The notes: generated by a model not told the origin, from the sequence alone. A DNA stretch of 64,000 nucleotides from Bradyrhizobium sp. BTAi1 (GCF_000015165.1 NC_009485.1:4855501-4919500), one strand, 5' to 3'; positions 18,785 through 27,155 are shown, numbered from the stretch's first letter. Numbers and translations are program-made.

Positions 18785-20089
18785 TTACTGATAGATCGGG
18801 AACCGGTCGGTCAGCGCCTTCACCTTGGCCTTGACCGCGGCTTCCACCAGCGGCGCGCTGCCGTCCGGCGCCTGCGCGATCGCATTCAGAACCTCGGCGA
18901 TCAGGCTGCCGACCTGCTGGAACTCGGCGACGCCGAAGCCGCGGGTGGTCGCGGCGGGGGTGCCGAGCCGCAGGCCCGAGGTGACGAACGGCTTCTCGGG
19001 GTCGAACGGGATGCCGTTCTTGTTGCAGGTGATGCCGGCGCGGACCAGCGCCTTCTCGGAGACGTTGCCCTTCAGCCCCTTCGGCCGGAGATCGACCAGC
19101 ATCAAATGATTGTCGGTGCCGCCGGAGACGATGTCGAAGCCCTGCGCGCGCAGCGATTCCGCCAGCGCCTTCGCATTCTCGACGATGTTCTTCGCGTAAG
19201 TCTTGAACTCGGGCCGCAGCGCCTCGGCAAACGCCACCGCCTTGGCGGCGATGACATGCATCAGCGGGCCGCCCTGCAGGCCCGGGAAGATCGCCGAGTT
19301 CAGCTTCTTGGTGAACTGCTCGTCGTTCCACAGGATCAGGCCGCCGCGCGGGCCGCGCAGGGATTTGTGGGTGGTGGTGGTGACGATGTGAGCATGCGGC
19401 ACCGGCGAGGCATGCGCGCCGCCGGCGACCAGGCCGGCGAAATGCGCCATGTCGACCAGCAGATAGGCGCCGACGTGGTCGGCGATCTCGCGGAAGCGCT
19501 TGAAGTCCCACGGGCGCGAATAGGCGCTGCCGCCGGCGATGATCAGCTTCGGCTTGACCTCCTCGGCCTGCTTCGCCACCGCATCCATGTCGATCAGATG
19601 GTCGTCGCGACGAACGGTGTAATGCGCGGCCTTGAACCACTTGCCGGACATGTTGACCGGCGAGCCGTGGGTCAGATGGCCGCCGGCGGCGAGGTCGAGG
19701 CCCATGAAGGTGTCGCCAGGCTGCAGCAGCGCCAGGAACACGGCCTGATTCATCTGGCTGCCGGAATTCGGCTGGACGTTGGCGAAATTGGCCCCGAACA
19801 GCTTCTTGGCGCGGTCGATCGCGAGGTTCTCGGCGACGTCGACCCATTCGCAACCGCCATAATAGCGCGCGCCCGGATACCCTTCGGCGTATTTGTTGGT
19901 CATCACCGAGCCCTGGGCCTCAAGGACCGCCCGGCTGACGATGTTTTCCGAGGCGATCAGCTCGATTTCGTGCCGTTGCCGACCGAGTTCACCCTTGATG
20001 GCGGCGGCGATCTCGGGATCGGCCTCGGCCAAAGTGGCGGAGAAGAAGGAATCGACTGACGAGGCGGGCTTGGCGCTGGAAGCGGTCAT
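18785..20089 (-). CDS. glyA: Serine hydroxymethyltransferase
   Basis: 434-residue PLP enzyme interconverting serine and glycine with tetrahydrofolate. Signatures: IELIASENIVSRAVLEAQGS, NKYAEGYPGARYYGGCE, the PLP lysine in VTTTTHKSLRGPRGG, and SGLRLGTPAATTRGFG. The length is typical. It heads the glyA-nrdR-rib operon. The 129-bp upstream gap shows no obvious glycine riboswitch by eye. Confidence 0.97.
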   Translation of the reverse strand: MTASSAKPASSVDSFFSATLAEADPEIAAAIKGELGRQRHEIELIASENIVSRAVLEAQGSVMTNKYAEGYPGARYYGGCEWVDVAENLAIDRAKKLFGANFANVQPNSGSQMNQAVFLALLQPGDTFMGLDLAAGGHLTHGSPVNMSGKWFKAAHYTVRRDDHLIDMDAVAKQAEEVKPKLIIAGGSAYSRPWDFKRFREIADHVGAYLLVDMAHFAGLVAGGAHASPVPHAHIVTTTTHKSLRGPRGGLILWNDEQFTKKLNSAIFPGLQGGPLMHVIAAKAVAFAEALRPEFKTYAKNIVENAKALAESLRAQGFDIVSGGTDNHLMLVDLRPKGLKGNVSEKALVRAGITCNKNGIPFDPEKPFVTSGLRLGTPAATTRGFGVAEFQQVGSLIAEVLNAIAQAPDGSAPLVEAAVKAKVKALTDRFPIYQ

Positions 20090-20218
20090 CGGCGGAATAT
20101 CTCCACGTCCGCAAGACCTTAAGTGGCCTGCGGTCGGTTCAGTGAAGGCGGTCGGAAAGATCCCCTGCCCTTACCATACGGGCGGCGGCAGGCCAAGGGA
20201 CAGGCCAGCCGTTGCGGG

Positions 20219-20833
20219 TCATCCTGGGTCATTATGCCAGATATGGTGGACGGGCGGCAGAGCAAGTCCGGTCCCACAGGCCCCGCCGCAGGAGTGCCAG
20301 CTTTCCGACATCTGCCACGTGTCCTTGGTCCGGAGATTGGTCGCCTTGTAGATTCGTCCCCGATCATCGCCGGGCGGGCATTTCTTCGGCTTCCAGACGG
20401 TGCAAAGACGCATACGATCGCCCAGTCTGGAGTGGACCACGCCGGCATTCCACTCCGCGTCGATCTGCTCCGCGCCGTCTTGTTCCTGAACGTAGGTCCC
20501 TTGATACATCAGGGGTTCACCATCCTCGTCGAGCTTTTCCCCCAACTTGAATGGGGTGGGAGACAAGGGCTTCTCGCCGCGATCAGTGATTTTCGTGATC
20601 CTCGTCTCAGCGCAGGCGCCAATCTTCTTCCCCAGCGCCTTCCACTCTTTCGTGAACTGCGGTGCCGCGACCGTTTCAGCTGTGCTCGTCGACCGGCTCG
20701 ACTGTGCGCATACCAAAGCCAAAGTCACCGCCGTACCGACGGCGCGAGGCGCAAACGCATCGCTTCCCCTCGAAAACAAACAACCTGCATGAAACCGGAT
20801 AGTCTCATACAGGTTGTCGATATCATGAGGCAA
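20219..20833 (-). CDS. Hypothetical secreted protein
   Basis: 204-residue frame of unknown family. A signal-peptide-like stretch (FAPRAVGTAVTLALVCAQSS, about residues 27-46) suggests export, so the true start may be an alternative codon near residue 18-20 rather than 20833. The mature part has several cysteines: KIGACAE, MRLCTVWKPKKCPPGDD and SWHSCGGACGTG, compatible with disulfides in the periplasm. The segment PLMYQGTYVQEQDGAEQ and the C-terminal tryptophans suggest a folded beta domain. No function is proposed. It is transcribed in the same direction as glyA. Confidence 0.55.
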   Translation of the reverse strand: MPHDIDNLYETIRFHAGCLFSRGSDAFAPRAVGTAVTLALVCAQSSRSTSTAETVAAPQFTKEWKALGKKIGACAETRITKITDRGEKPLSPTPFKLGEKLDEDGEPLMYQGTYVQEQDGAEQIDAEWNAGVVHSRLGDRMRLCTVWKPKKCPPGDDRGRIYKATNLRTKDTWQMSESWHSCGGACGTGLALPPVHHIWHNDPG

Positions 20834-20864
20834 GCGCGCAGCGCGAGCAACCTTGCGATCTATC

Positions 20865-21086
20865 TCACAGTCCGGTGTAGCCCGCCTTCACCGGATCGAC
20901 GCGCCCATCGAGTTGACGCAAGTAAGTCAGGCCGCACACCGTCAGGCGATGCGGGTCCCGCTCACCGGCTTCGAACAGAGTCTGGATGTAGGCGCTGACC
21001 TTCCGGCGCGCCTCCTCGCTGGCCGCAGCCGTGCGGTTCGCCAGCAGGTCATAAGTGTGCATGATGCGATCGATGGCGGCTTCCAT
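20865..21086 (-). CDS. Small hypothetical protein
   Basis: 73-residue protein beginning MEAAIDRIMHTYDLLANRT, predicted helical, with TVCGLTYLRQLDGRVDP near the end. AGAGGGG lies 7 bases upstream of ATG 21086, a good ribosome-binding site. It lies 18 bases downstream of another small gene on the same strand, so the pair probably forms an operon. I recognise no domain. Confidence 0.55.
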   Translation of the reverse strand: MEAAIDRIMHTYDLLANRTAAASEEARRKVSAYIQTLFEAGERDPHRLTVCGLTYLRQLDGRVDPVKAGYTGL

Positions 21087-21104
21087 ATCATCCCCTCTTG
21101 ATGG

Positions 21105-21329
21105 TCAGGCCGACTGGGCCATCTCGAACATCGAGATGGCCTTGTTCGCGAGCCTGAGCTTGTTGAACTCTCCGCGGTGAACCAGCTGAACGATGATGTC
21201 GACGAGCCGTTCGTCCGGCGCGATGGTGTCAGGCATCGCCCCCGACAGGCGCAGATAGTTGGCCGCGATCGCATAGGCGTCGCCGACCAGCTCCACGTTC
21301 ATGATCTGCATTCCGTGATCGTGCAGCAT
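21105..21329 (-). CDS. Small hypothetical protein
   Basis: 74-residue acidic-neutral protein (MNVELVGDAYAIAANYLRLS, then DERLVDIIVQLVHRGEFNKL). GGAGGT sits 6 bases before ATG 21329, the best ribosome-binding site in this area. The sequence looks helical and cytosolic, and no known domain is recognised. It is followed after 18 bases by a second small gene on the same strand. The pair lies just beyond the ldtR terminator, so it needs its own promoter. Confidence 0.58.
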   Translation of the reverse strand: MLHDHGMQIMNVELVGDAYAIAANYLRLSGAMPDTIAPDERLVDIIVQLVHRGEFNKLRLANKAISMFEMAQSA

Positions 21330-21427
21330 GATGCGACCTCCGGCAGGGACAAGTCCGGACGGCGTGAATGGTTCCAGTTCGGAACGACTGTTTCTCGCAA
21401 CAGCGAATGATCGGATCGCGCGCGCAA

Positions 21428-21460
21428 AGAAAAAGCGCCGGCCCGATCGGGCCGACGCGA
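21428..21460 (-). terminator. Rho-independent terminator of ldtR
   Basis: On the minus strand a GC-rich stem gcgtcggccc / gggccggcgc around the loop gatc is followed directly by ctttttcttt. It lies 75 bp after the ldtR stop, a textbook intrinsic terminator that separates ldtR from the small genes downstream. Confidence 0.82.
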
Positions 21461-21534
21461 AATCGAACTCAGATGATGATCAGCTCTCCGGTCTTTATCG
21501 TCGACGCCGGCTCAGCCGAAACGAGGTGAACGCC

Positions 21535-22047
21535 TCAGAGGCGATACAGGATCTGGTCGGTCCAGAACCGCTCGAGACGATGCAGCGACTTGTTGAGCGT
21601 GGAGAACTCCTCGCTCGAAATGCCGCCGACCTGCTCCACGGTCTTGACGTGCTTCTGATACAGCGCGTCGACGATGCGGCGGATCTCCTGCCCTTGCGGC
21701 GTCAGGCGGATGCGGACCGAGCGGCGATCAACGCGGGAGCGCTGGTGATCGAGGAAGCCAAGCTCGACCAGCTTCTTGAGATTGTAGGAGACGTTGGAGC
21801 CGAGATAATAGCCGCGCGTGCGCAACTCGCCCGCGGTCAGCTCCTTGTCGCCGATGTTGTACAGCAGAAGCGCCTGCACAGAGTTGATGTCGGAACGACC
21901 GCGCCGATCGAACTCGTCCTTGATGACGTCGAGCAGGCGGCGATGCAGCCGCTCCACCAGCGTCAGGGCTTCCAGATAGAGCGACTGCACGGTGCCGCCC
22001 TGGCCGGGCGCAGCAGTCTCCACGGCCGTCGCAACGGCTTTCATCAT
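21535..22047 (-). CDS. ldtR: MarR-family regulator, LdtR type
   Basis: 170-residue winged-helix regulator. Core: SDINSVQALLLYNIGDKELT, AGELRTRGYYLGSNVSYNLK (recognition helix) and RSRVDRRSVRIRLTPQGQEI (wing), with dimerisation helices at both ends. It closely fits LdtR, the MarR regulator described in Sinorhizobium and Liberibacter that controls an L,D-transpeptidase and osmotic tolerance. Two ATG codons (22047, 22044) are possible. It has its own terminator downstream and an inverted repeat just upstream of the start, consistent with autoregulation. It is adjacent to a DUF6163 gene, transcribed in the same direction. Confidence 0.85.
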   Translation of the reverse strand: MMKAVATAVETAAPGQGGTVQSLYLEALTLVERLHRRLLDVIKDEFDRRGRSDINSVQALLLYNIGDKELTAGELRTRGYYLGSNVSYNLKKLVELGFLDHQRSRVDRRSVRIRLTPQGQEIRRIVDALYQKHVKTVEQVGGISSEEFSTLNKSLHRLERFWTDQILYRL

Positions 22048-22067
22048 GACACTTCCCCTGTCGTCGT

Positions 22068-22090
22068 TTTTGTCGACTTATTCGACGAAA
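22068..22090. promoter_or_regulatory. Inverted repeat upstream of ldtR, candidate operator
   Basis: Arms ttttgtcga and tcgacgaaa (one mismatch) flank the 5-base spacer cttat, ending 20 bp before the ldtR start codon. A 9-5-9 palindrome in this position is what a dimeric MarR protein usually binds to autoregulate. Binding is inference. Confidence 0.45.
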
Positions 22091-22407
22091 CTTTTGTCCC
22101 GTCTGATAGAACGAACTTAAGGGGGGTGCTTTGAAGATCGCCTTAAATAAGAGCATAAAGAGAGAATGAATCGCGGAGAGTGAATCCTCTTTTAAGCCTG
22201 TAAATACAGCAGCTTTTGCAAGTATCCGTTGACGGTCGATGCGCGATGTTCGCGCTCTGTTTCACCCCCCTGTTGCATTCCAAAACAGGTGAGCTTGCCG
22301 CCGCTAAGGTCTGTGTAACAGCTGTGGCAAGCGATCTTAAGGTGTTCGAAACATTACTTGCATCGCGCTGAGAAGATTTACAACGTGCAACAAATTTACC
22401 GCACCAC
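22091..22407. other. Intergenic region between DUF6163 gene and ldtR
   Basis: About 320 bp of non-coding sequence, noticeably AT-richer than the surrounding DNA (for example 22139-22210). It probably contains the ldtR promoter and possibly a small RNA, but no conserved RNA or coding frame can be supported from the sequence alone. Confidence 0.4.
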
Positions 22408-22875
22408 CTATGGTGGACGCTCGCGCGCAGCCATCCAGGCCAGCACCAGATAGGCGGCGAGCATGACCGCCTCGCCCGCGACCACCAGCAGGCTGCCGCC
22501 ATAGATTCCCGGGAACATCAGCTCGATCACCGCCATGGACACGACCGTGGTGAGCCACACCACCGCGCCCCAGGGGGTGGCCAGCCACAGGCCGACGGCG
22601 GCGACGAGTTCGATGACCGCGAAATAGACCGTCGCCGCCTGCCAGGCCATGGCCTGGTTCTCGAACGCGTCGTCCTCGCCGCCGATGAACCCGGTCACCT
22701 GGGCCCAATGGTACAGCCCCTTGGCAATCGACAGCATGGCCATGACCCGCAGGAACAGCACGAGGCGGCGGGTCCAGATATTCTCGTCGCTGTCACGCCG
22801 CTCCGAGGACAGGGCCGCGACCGACATGGCGGCGTTGTCGCGGGCCAGATCTCTCGCCGAAGGGATCTCAGGCAT
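22408..22875 (-). CDS. DUF6163-type membrane protein
   Basis: 155-residue inner-membrane protein with about four hydrophobic segments: RLVLFLRVMAMLSIAKGLYH, AATVYFAVIELVAAVGLWLA, WLTTVVSMAVIELMF and VVAGEAVMLAAYLVLAW. The charged N-terminus (1-38) is cytosolic. The family is found in rhizobiales, typically next to the ldtR regulator as here; function unknown. The start at 22875 or the internal ATG 22827 cannot be distinguished, as neither has a clear ribosome-binding site. It is divergent from hemB. Confidence 0.75.
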   Translation of the reverse strand: MPEIPSARDLARDNAAMSVAALSSERRDSDENIWTRRLVLFLRVMAMLSIAKGLYHWAQVTGFIGGEDDAFENQAMAWQAATVYFAVIELVAAVGLWLATPWGAVVWLTTVVSMAVIELMFPGIYGGSLLVVAGEAVMLAAYLVLAWMAARERPP

Positions 22876-22998
22876 AGCGGCTCGGCGGGATGGGGCGCGT
22901 CATCAAGGGGATCATAAGGGTTCTCAAGATCAGGAGAATGGCGATTCTGGGCCGGCTGGGACCGTGAAACCAACCGGGCGGCAAATCAACTGGGCAGC

Positions 22999-23012
22999 TT
23001 GCGTCAGGTCAA
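22999..23012. promoter_or_regulatory. FixK/FNR-like box upstream of hemB
   Basis: ttgcgtcaggtcaa fits the FixK consensus TTG(A/C)-N6-(T/G)CAA. It lies 92 bp before the hemB start, so a promoter centred about 41 bp downstream is possible. One half-site is imperfect, so chance occurrence cannot be excluded. Confidence 0.3.
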
Positions 23013-23104
23013 GTGACGGGGCGCGCGCAAGGTGATAGACATTGTTGGAATTACAACAAATCAAATCCTCCGGCTCGCCGGCCAGCTCAAGGAGCCAGCA
23101 CCCC

Positions 23105-24163
23105 ATGGCGATCAAATTCGGGCGCCCGATCGACCTGCGCGACGTCGCGCGCACCACCGCGACTCAGCCGGCGCTCGATCTGACCATTCGTCCCCGCCGC
23201 AACCGCAAGGCCGAGTGGGCGCGTCGGCTGGTGCGCGAGAACGTGCTCACGACCGACGACCTGATCTGGCCGCTGTTCGTCGTCCAGGGCGACCGGACCC
23301 GCAGCACAGTCGCCTCCATGCCGGGCGTGGAACGGCTGAGCGTCGACGAGATCGTGCGCGATGCGGAACGCGCTGCCAAGCTCGACATTCCCTGCATCGC
23401 GCTGTTCCCCTATACCGAGCCGTCGCTGCGCGACGAGCACGGCTCCGAAGCCTGCAACCCCGACAATCTGGTCTGCCAGGCGGTGCGCGCGATCAAGCAG
23501 GAATTCCCGGACATCGGCGTGCTGTGCGACGTCGCGCTCGACCCGTTTACCAGCCATGGCCATGATGGCCTGATCAAGGATGGCCGGATCCTGAACGACG
23601 AGACCGTCGCGGTGCTGGTGCGCCAGGCTTTGGTCCAGGCCGAAGCCGGCTGCGACATCATCGCGCCATCGGACATGATGGACGGCCGGGTGGGAGCCAT
23701 CCGCCAGGCGCTCGACCAGGCCGGCTTCCTCGATGTGCAGATCATGGCCTATGCGGCCAAATATGCCTCCGCCTTCTACGGCCCGTTTCGCGATGCGATC
23801 GGCTCGGCCAAGACGCTGACCGGCGACAAGCGCACCTATCAGATGGACAGCGCCAACACCGACGAGGCGCTGCGCGAGGTCGAACTCGACATCGCCGAGG
23901 GCGCCGACATGGTGATGGTGAAGCCGGGCATGCCCTATCTCGACGTTGTCAGGCGCGTGAAGGACACGTTCAGCATGCCGACCTTCGCCTACCAGGTGTC
24001 GGGCGAATACGCGATGATCGCGGCGGCGGCGAATAATGGCTGGATCGACGGTGACCGGGCGATGATGGAGAGCCTTCTCGCGTTCAAGCGCGCCGGGGCC
24101 GATGGCGTGCTCACTTATTTCGCACCGCAAGCGGCCGAGCGGCTTCGCCAGCAGCATCGCTGA
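23105..24163 (+). CDS. hemB: Delta-aminolevulinic acid dehydratase (porphobilinogen synthase), Mg-type
   Basis: 352-residue enzyme of haem synthesis that condenses two ALA into porphobilinogen. Catalytic lysines are Lys219 (MAYAAKYASAFYG) and Lys273 (MVMVKPGMPYLD). At the metal site the three zinc cysteines of zinc-type enzymes are replaced by Ala144, Asp146 and Asp154 in CDVALDPFTSHGHDG, the magnesium-type site known from Bradyrhizobium ALAD. ATG 23105 has AAGGAG about 10 bases upstream; the frame opening at 23042 lacks one. It is followed by an RDD gene. Confidence 0.97.
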   Translation: MAIKFGRPIDLRDVARTTATQPALDLTIRPRRNRKAEWARRLVRENVLTTDDLIWPLFVVQGDRTRSTVASMPGVERLSVDEIVRDAERAAKLDIPCIALFPYTEPSLRDEHGSEACNPDNLVCQAVRAIKQEFPDIGVLCDVALDPFTSHGHDGLIKDGRILNDETVAVLVRQALVQAEAGCDIIAPSDMMDGRVGAIRQALDQAGFLDVQIMAYAAKYASAFYGPFRDAIGSAKTLTGDKRTYQMDSANTDEALREVELDIAEGADMVMVKPGMPYLDVVRRVKDTFSMPTFAYQVSGEYAMIAAAANNGWIDGDRAMMESLLAFKRAGADGVLTYFAPQAAERLRQQHR

Positions 24164-24288
24164 CCAACGCGTCTCGCGCGCCACGACGCGAAAACGCCAG
24201 AAATTCGCCGCAGAGTGTCCAAGGATCGCCTCTTGCAAGCGCCGCCGGGGTTCCCATGTCCTCGTTGCCAATTTGGGAGGATGCATCC

Positions 24289-24834
24289 ATGGCGTATACG
24301 GACCCCGGCAGAGGTGGCTGGTCCAGCGGCGGCGCCGAGATTCGCCCGCACGCCTATGATCCCTATCAACAGCCGGAGCTGTTTCGCGGCGTGCTGACGC
24401 GGCGCATGATCGCGTTCCTGATCGACCTGCTGGTGCTCGCGGTCCCGGTGATCCTGGCCGTGATCTTCATCGCGGTGTTCGGCCTGGTCACGCTCGGTCT
24501 CGGCTGGGCACTGTTCTGGCTGGTGTCGCCGGCCTCGGTGATCTGGGCGATCGTCTATTACGGCGCCACCATCGGCGGTCCGAACTCGGCGACGATCGGC
24601 ATGCGGATCATGGATCTGGAGTTGCGGACCTGGTACGGCGCGCCCGGCTACTTTGTGCTCGGTGCGGTGCACGCGGTGTGCTTCTGGATCTCGGTGTCCG
24701 TGCTCTCGCCTTTCGTGCTGCTTGTCGGACTGTTCAACGGACGCCGGCGACTGCTCCACGATTTCGTGCTCGGAACCGTGGTGATCAACACCTCGGTGCG
24801 GGCGCAGCTCGCTCAACCCGCCCGCACCTGGTGA
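24289..24834 (+). CDS. RDD-family membrane protein
   Basis: 181-residue protein with an RDD domain: RRMIAFLIDLLVLAVPVILA contains the characteristic R..D pattern, followed by three or four hydrophobic helices and FNGRRRLLHDFVLGTVVIN at the end. The family is linked to transport or Na+/H+ exchange in a few cases; the specific role here is unknown. ATG 24289 follows GGGAGG by 8 bases, so the upstream ATG at 24256 is less likely. The order hemB-RDD-bpt is common in this group. Confidence 0.85.
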   Translation: MAYTDPGRGGWSSGGAEIRPHAYDPYQQPELFRGVLTRRMIAFLIDLLVLAVPVILAVIFIAVFGLVTLGLGWALFWLVSPASVIWAIVYYGATIGGPNSATIGMRIMDLELRTWYGAPGYFVLGAVHAVCFWISVSVLSPFVLLVGLFNGRRRLLHDFVLGTVVINTSVRAQLAQPARTW

Positions 24835-24922
24835 GAGCTGACGTGGCGCATCAAAAGCGATTGACCGGCCGCCTTCGGAGCGCAATTCTGTTCACGATCG
24901 CCTCGGAGGCTCGCGACGTTCC

Positions 24923-25699
24923 TTGACCCAGCATTCGCGTGACACCCCGCAATTCTATCTCACCGCGCCGTCGCCCTGCCCGTATTTGCCCGGGCGACAG
25001 GAGCGCAAGGTGTTCACGCATCTGGTCGGTGACAAGGCGACCGATCTCAACGACCTTTTGACCCATGGCGGTTTCCGCCGCAGCCAGTCGATCGCCTATC
25101 GGCCGGCTTGCGACCAGTGCCGGGCCTGCGTATCGGTCCGCGTGATTGCCAATGAATTCCGCCCTTCGCGCAATTTCCGCAAGGTGCTCGCGCGCAATTC
25201 GGATCTGGTCGGCGAGCAGCGCAGCGCCGTGCCGACCTCGGAACAATATTCGATCTTCCGCAGCTATCTCGATCAACGCCATCGCCATGGCGGCATGGCC
25301 GACATGACGGTGCTCGACTACGCCATGATGGTCGAGGACAGCCATGTCGAGACGCGAATCATCGAGTACCGCCGCCGCAATCTGAGCAACGGCCCGAACG
25401 CCAGGGGTGGTGAGTTGATCGCGGTCGCCCTGACCGACGTGCTCAGCGACGGGCTGTCGATGGTCTATTCCTTCTTCGACCCATCCGAGACCACGCGCTC
25501 GCTCGGCACCTTCATGATCCTCGACCACATCGCGCGCGCCCGGCGCCAGGGGCTGCCTTACGTCTATCTCGGCTACTGGATCGAGGGCTCGAAGAAGATG
25601 GACTACAAGAGCCGCTATCTGCCGCAGCAGCGGCTGGCGGCGGCCGGTTGGCTGCGCGTGGATGACGAGGGCCACACGGCGCCGGAGCCGCAGGAGTGA
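24923..25699 (+). CDS. bpt: Aspartate/glutamate leucyltransferase (N-degron pathway)
   Basis: 258-residue Bpt/ATE-family aminoacyl-tRNA-protein transferase, which adds leucine to proteins with N-terminal Asp or Glu and so targets them for ClpS/ClpAP degradation. Conserved features: SPCPYLPGRQERKVFTHLVG, the cysteine cluster ACDQCRACVSVRV (Cys63, 66, 69), YVYLGYWIEGSKKMDYKSRY. The start is TTG at 24923 with GGAGG upstream. It is convergent with mntH through a 17-bp perfect palindrome. Confidence 0.93.
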   Translation: MTQHSRDTPQFYLTAPSPCPYLPGRQERKVFTHLVGDKATDLNDLLTHGGFRRSQSIAYRPACDQCRACVSVRVIANEFRPSRNFRKVLARNSDLVGEQRSAVPTSEQYSIFRSYLDQRHRHGGMADMTVLDYAMMVEDSHVETRIIEYRRRNLSNGPNARGGELIAVALTDVLSDGLSMVYSFFDPSETTRSLGTFMILDHIARARRQGLPYVYLGYWIEGSKKMDYKSRYLPQQRLAAAGWLRVDDEGHTAPEPQE

Positions 25700-25710
25700 G
25701 AGGGCGAGTA

Positions 25711-25763
25711 GCGAATAGGGAGTAGCGCACTTCGAATCGCCCTCTTCGCTACTCCCTATTCGC
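25711..25763. repeat. Perfect inverted repeat between bpt and mntH
   Basis: Arms gcgaatagggagtagcg (25711-25727) and cgctactccctattcgc (25747-25763) are perfectly complementary over 17 bp around a 19-base loop. There is no T-run, but the position between convergent genes suggests bidirectional termination or an mRNA 3'-end barrier. The motif family (gcgaat...gtagcg) is common in Bradyrhizobium (recollection). Confidence 0.8.
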
Positions 25764-25772
25764 CATTCGCCC

Positions 25773-27155
25773 CTATCCCGTCGCCAGATCCCACACCAGC
25801 TTGGCATTCAGCCCGATGATGGCTATCGCGATCACGGTTGCGATCGCCGTGAGCCAGCGCGGCGCGACGAACGGTCCCATCTTGGCGCGGCTCGCCGTGA
25901 TCAGGACCAGCGGCACAACGGCGAACGGCAGTTGCAGGCTGAGCACGACCTGACTGAGGATCAACAGCTGCCCCGTCGCCTTCTCGCCGGCCCAGATCGT
26001 CACCACCACGGCCGGCACGATCGCGATCATGCGCGTGATCAGCCGGCGCAGCCATGGTGCAATGCGCCAATGCAGAAAGCCTTCCATCACGATCTGCCCG
26101 GAGAGGGTCGCGGTGATCGTCGAATTCAGACCGCAGCACAACAGCGCGATCGCGAACAGGGTCGGAGCCAGCGTCGAGCCCAGCAGCGGTGCCAGGAAGG
26201 AATGCGCCTGATCGAGCTCGGCCACGTCATGCTGGCCCGTGCGGTGGAACGTCGCCGCGGCAAGGATGAGGATCGAGGCGTTGATGGTCAGCGCCAGGCA
26301 CAACGCGATCGTGGAGTCGATCGTCGACAGCGTGATCGCCTCGCGCTTCTCCTTGAGACTGTCGCCATAGCCGCGGGTCTGGACCAGACCGGAATGCAGG
26401 TAGAGATTATGCGGCATCACCGTCGCACCGAGAATGCCCAGCGCCAGATAGAGCATCTCCGGATTGGCGAGCAGCTGCCCGCTCGGAACGAAACCCTTGA
26501 TCACTTGCGCCCAGTCCGGCTGCGCCATGGCGATCTGGATCGCAAAGCACAGCGCGATGATGCCGAGCAGCGCGACCACGAAGGCCTCGATCCAACGGAA
26601 GCCGAAGGCCTGCAGCGCCAGGATCAGAAAGACGTCGAGCGCCGTGACGCAGACGCCGATCGACAGTGGCAGTCCGAACAGCAGGCTGAGACCGATCGCC
26701 GTACCGATCACTTCGGCAAGGTCGGTCGCCGTGATCGCGATTTCCGCCGACAGCCACAGCGGCACGGATACCCAGCGCGGCGTGGAGTCGCGGCAGGCCT
26801 GGGCAAGGTCCCGGCCGGTGCCGACGCCAAGCCGCGTGCACAGCGATTGCAGCACGATCGCCATGATGTTGGACAGCAGCGCGACCGAGAGCAGCACGTA
26901 GCCGAACTTGGACCCGCCGGCGAGCGAAGTGGCCCAGTTGCCCGGATCCATGTAGCCGACCGCGACCAGATAGCCCGGGCCGAGAAAGGCGACCAGTTTG
27001 CGCCAGAGCGACCCCTTGGCGCTGGTGCGCACTGAGGCGAACATGTTCCCCAGCGAGGGGTCGCCCCGCTCGCCGCGCCAGCCGCCTCGGGCATGGCCGT
27101 CGCTCGTCGAGGCCATGGCGTGCACAGGAGAGAGGTCTGACGGTTTTGCGTCCAT
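25773..27155 (-). CDS. mntH: Mn2+/H+ symporter of the Nramp family
   Basis: 460-residue Nramp transporter with about 11 membrane segments. TM1 has the metal-binding motif YMDPGNWATSLAGG (Asp70, Asn73) and TM6 has ATVMPHNLYLHSGLVQTRG. It imports Mn2+ (and possibly Fe2+) from the periplasm. A 50-residue charged N-terminus precedes TM1. A palindrome TGCAA-N5-TTGCA lies about 31 bp upstream, like Mur/Fur-type manganese-responsive sites of rhizobia. The gene stands alone, convergent with bpt and divergent from an MFS gene. Confidence 0.95.
   Translation of the reverse strand: MDAKPSDLSPVHAMASTSDGHARGGWRGERGDPSLGNMFASVRTSAKGSLWRKLVAFLGPGYLVAVGYMDPGNWATSLAGGSKFGYVLLSVALLSNIMAIVLQSLCTRLGVGTGRDLAQACRDSTPRWVSVPLWLSAEIAITATDLAEVIGTAIGLSLLFGLPLSIGVCVTALDVFLILALQAFGFRWIEAFVVALLGIIALCFAIQIAMAQPDWAQVIKGFVPSGQLLANPEMLYLALGILGATVMPHNLYLHSGLVQTRGYGDSLKEKREAITLSTIDSTIALCLALTINASILILAAATFHRTGQHDVAELDQAHSFLAPLLGSTLAPTLFAIALLCCGLNSTITATLSGQIVMEGFLHWRIAPWLRRLITRMIAIVPAVVVTIWAGEKATGQLLILSQVVLSLQLPFAVVPLVLITASRAKMGPFVAPRWLTAIATVIAIAIIGLNAKLVWDLATG

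Noticed and set aside
20090..20218. Glycine riboswitch upstream of glyA
   Set aside because: No tandem aptamer-like conserved core seen; the region is only 129 bp.
22143..22502. 119-codon frame between ldtR and the DUF6163 gene
   Set aside because: Overlaps the DUF6163 gene on the same strand in another frame, with no recognisable features.
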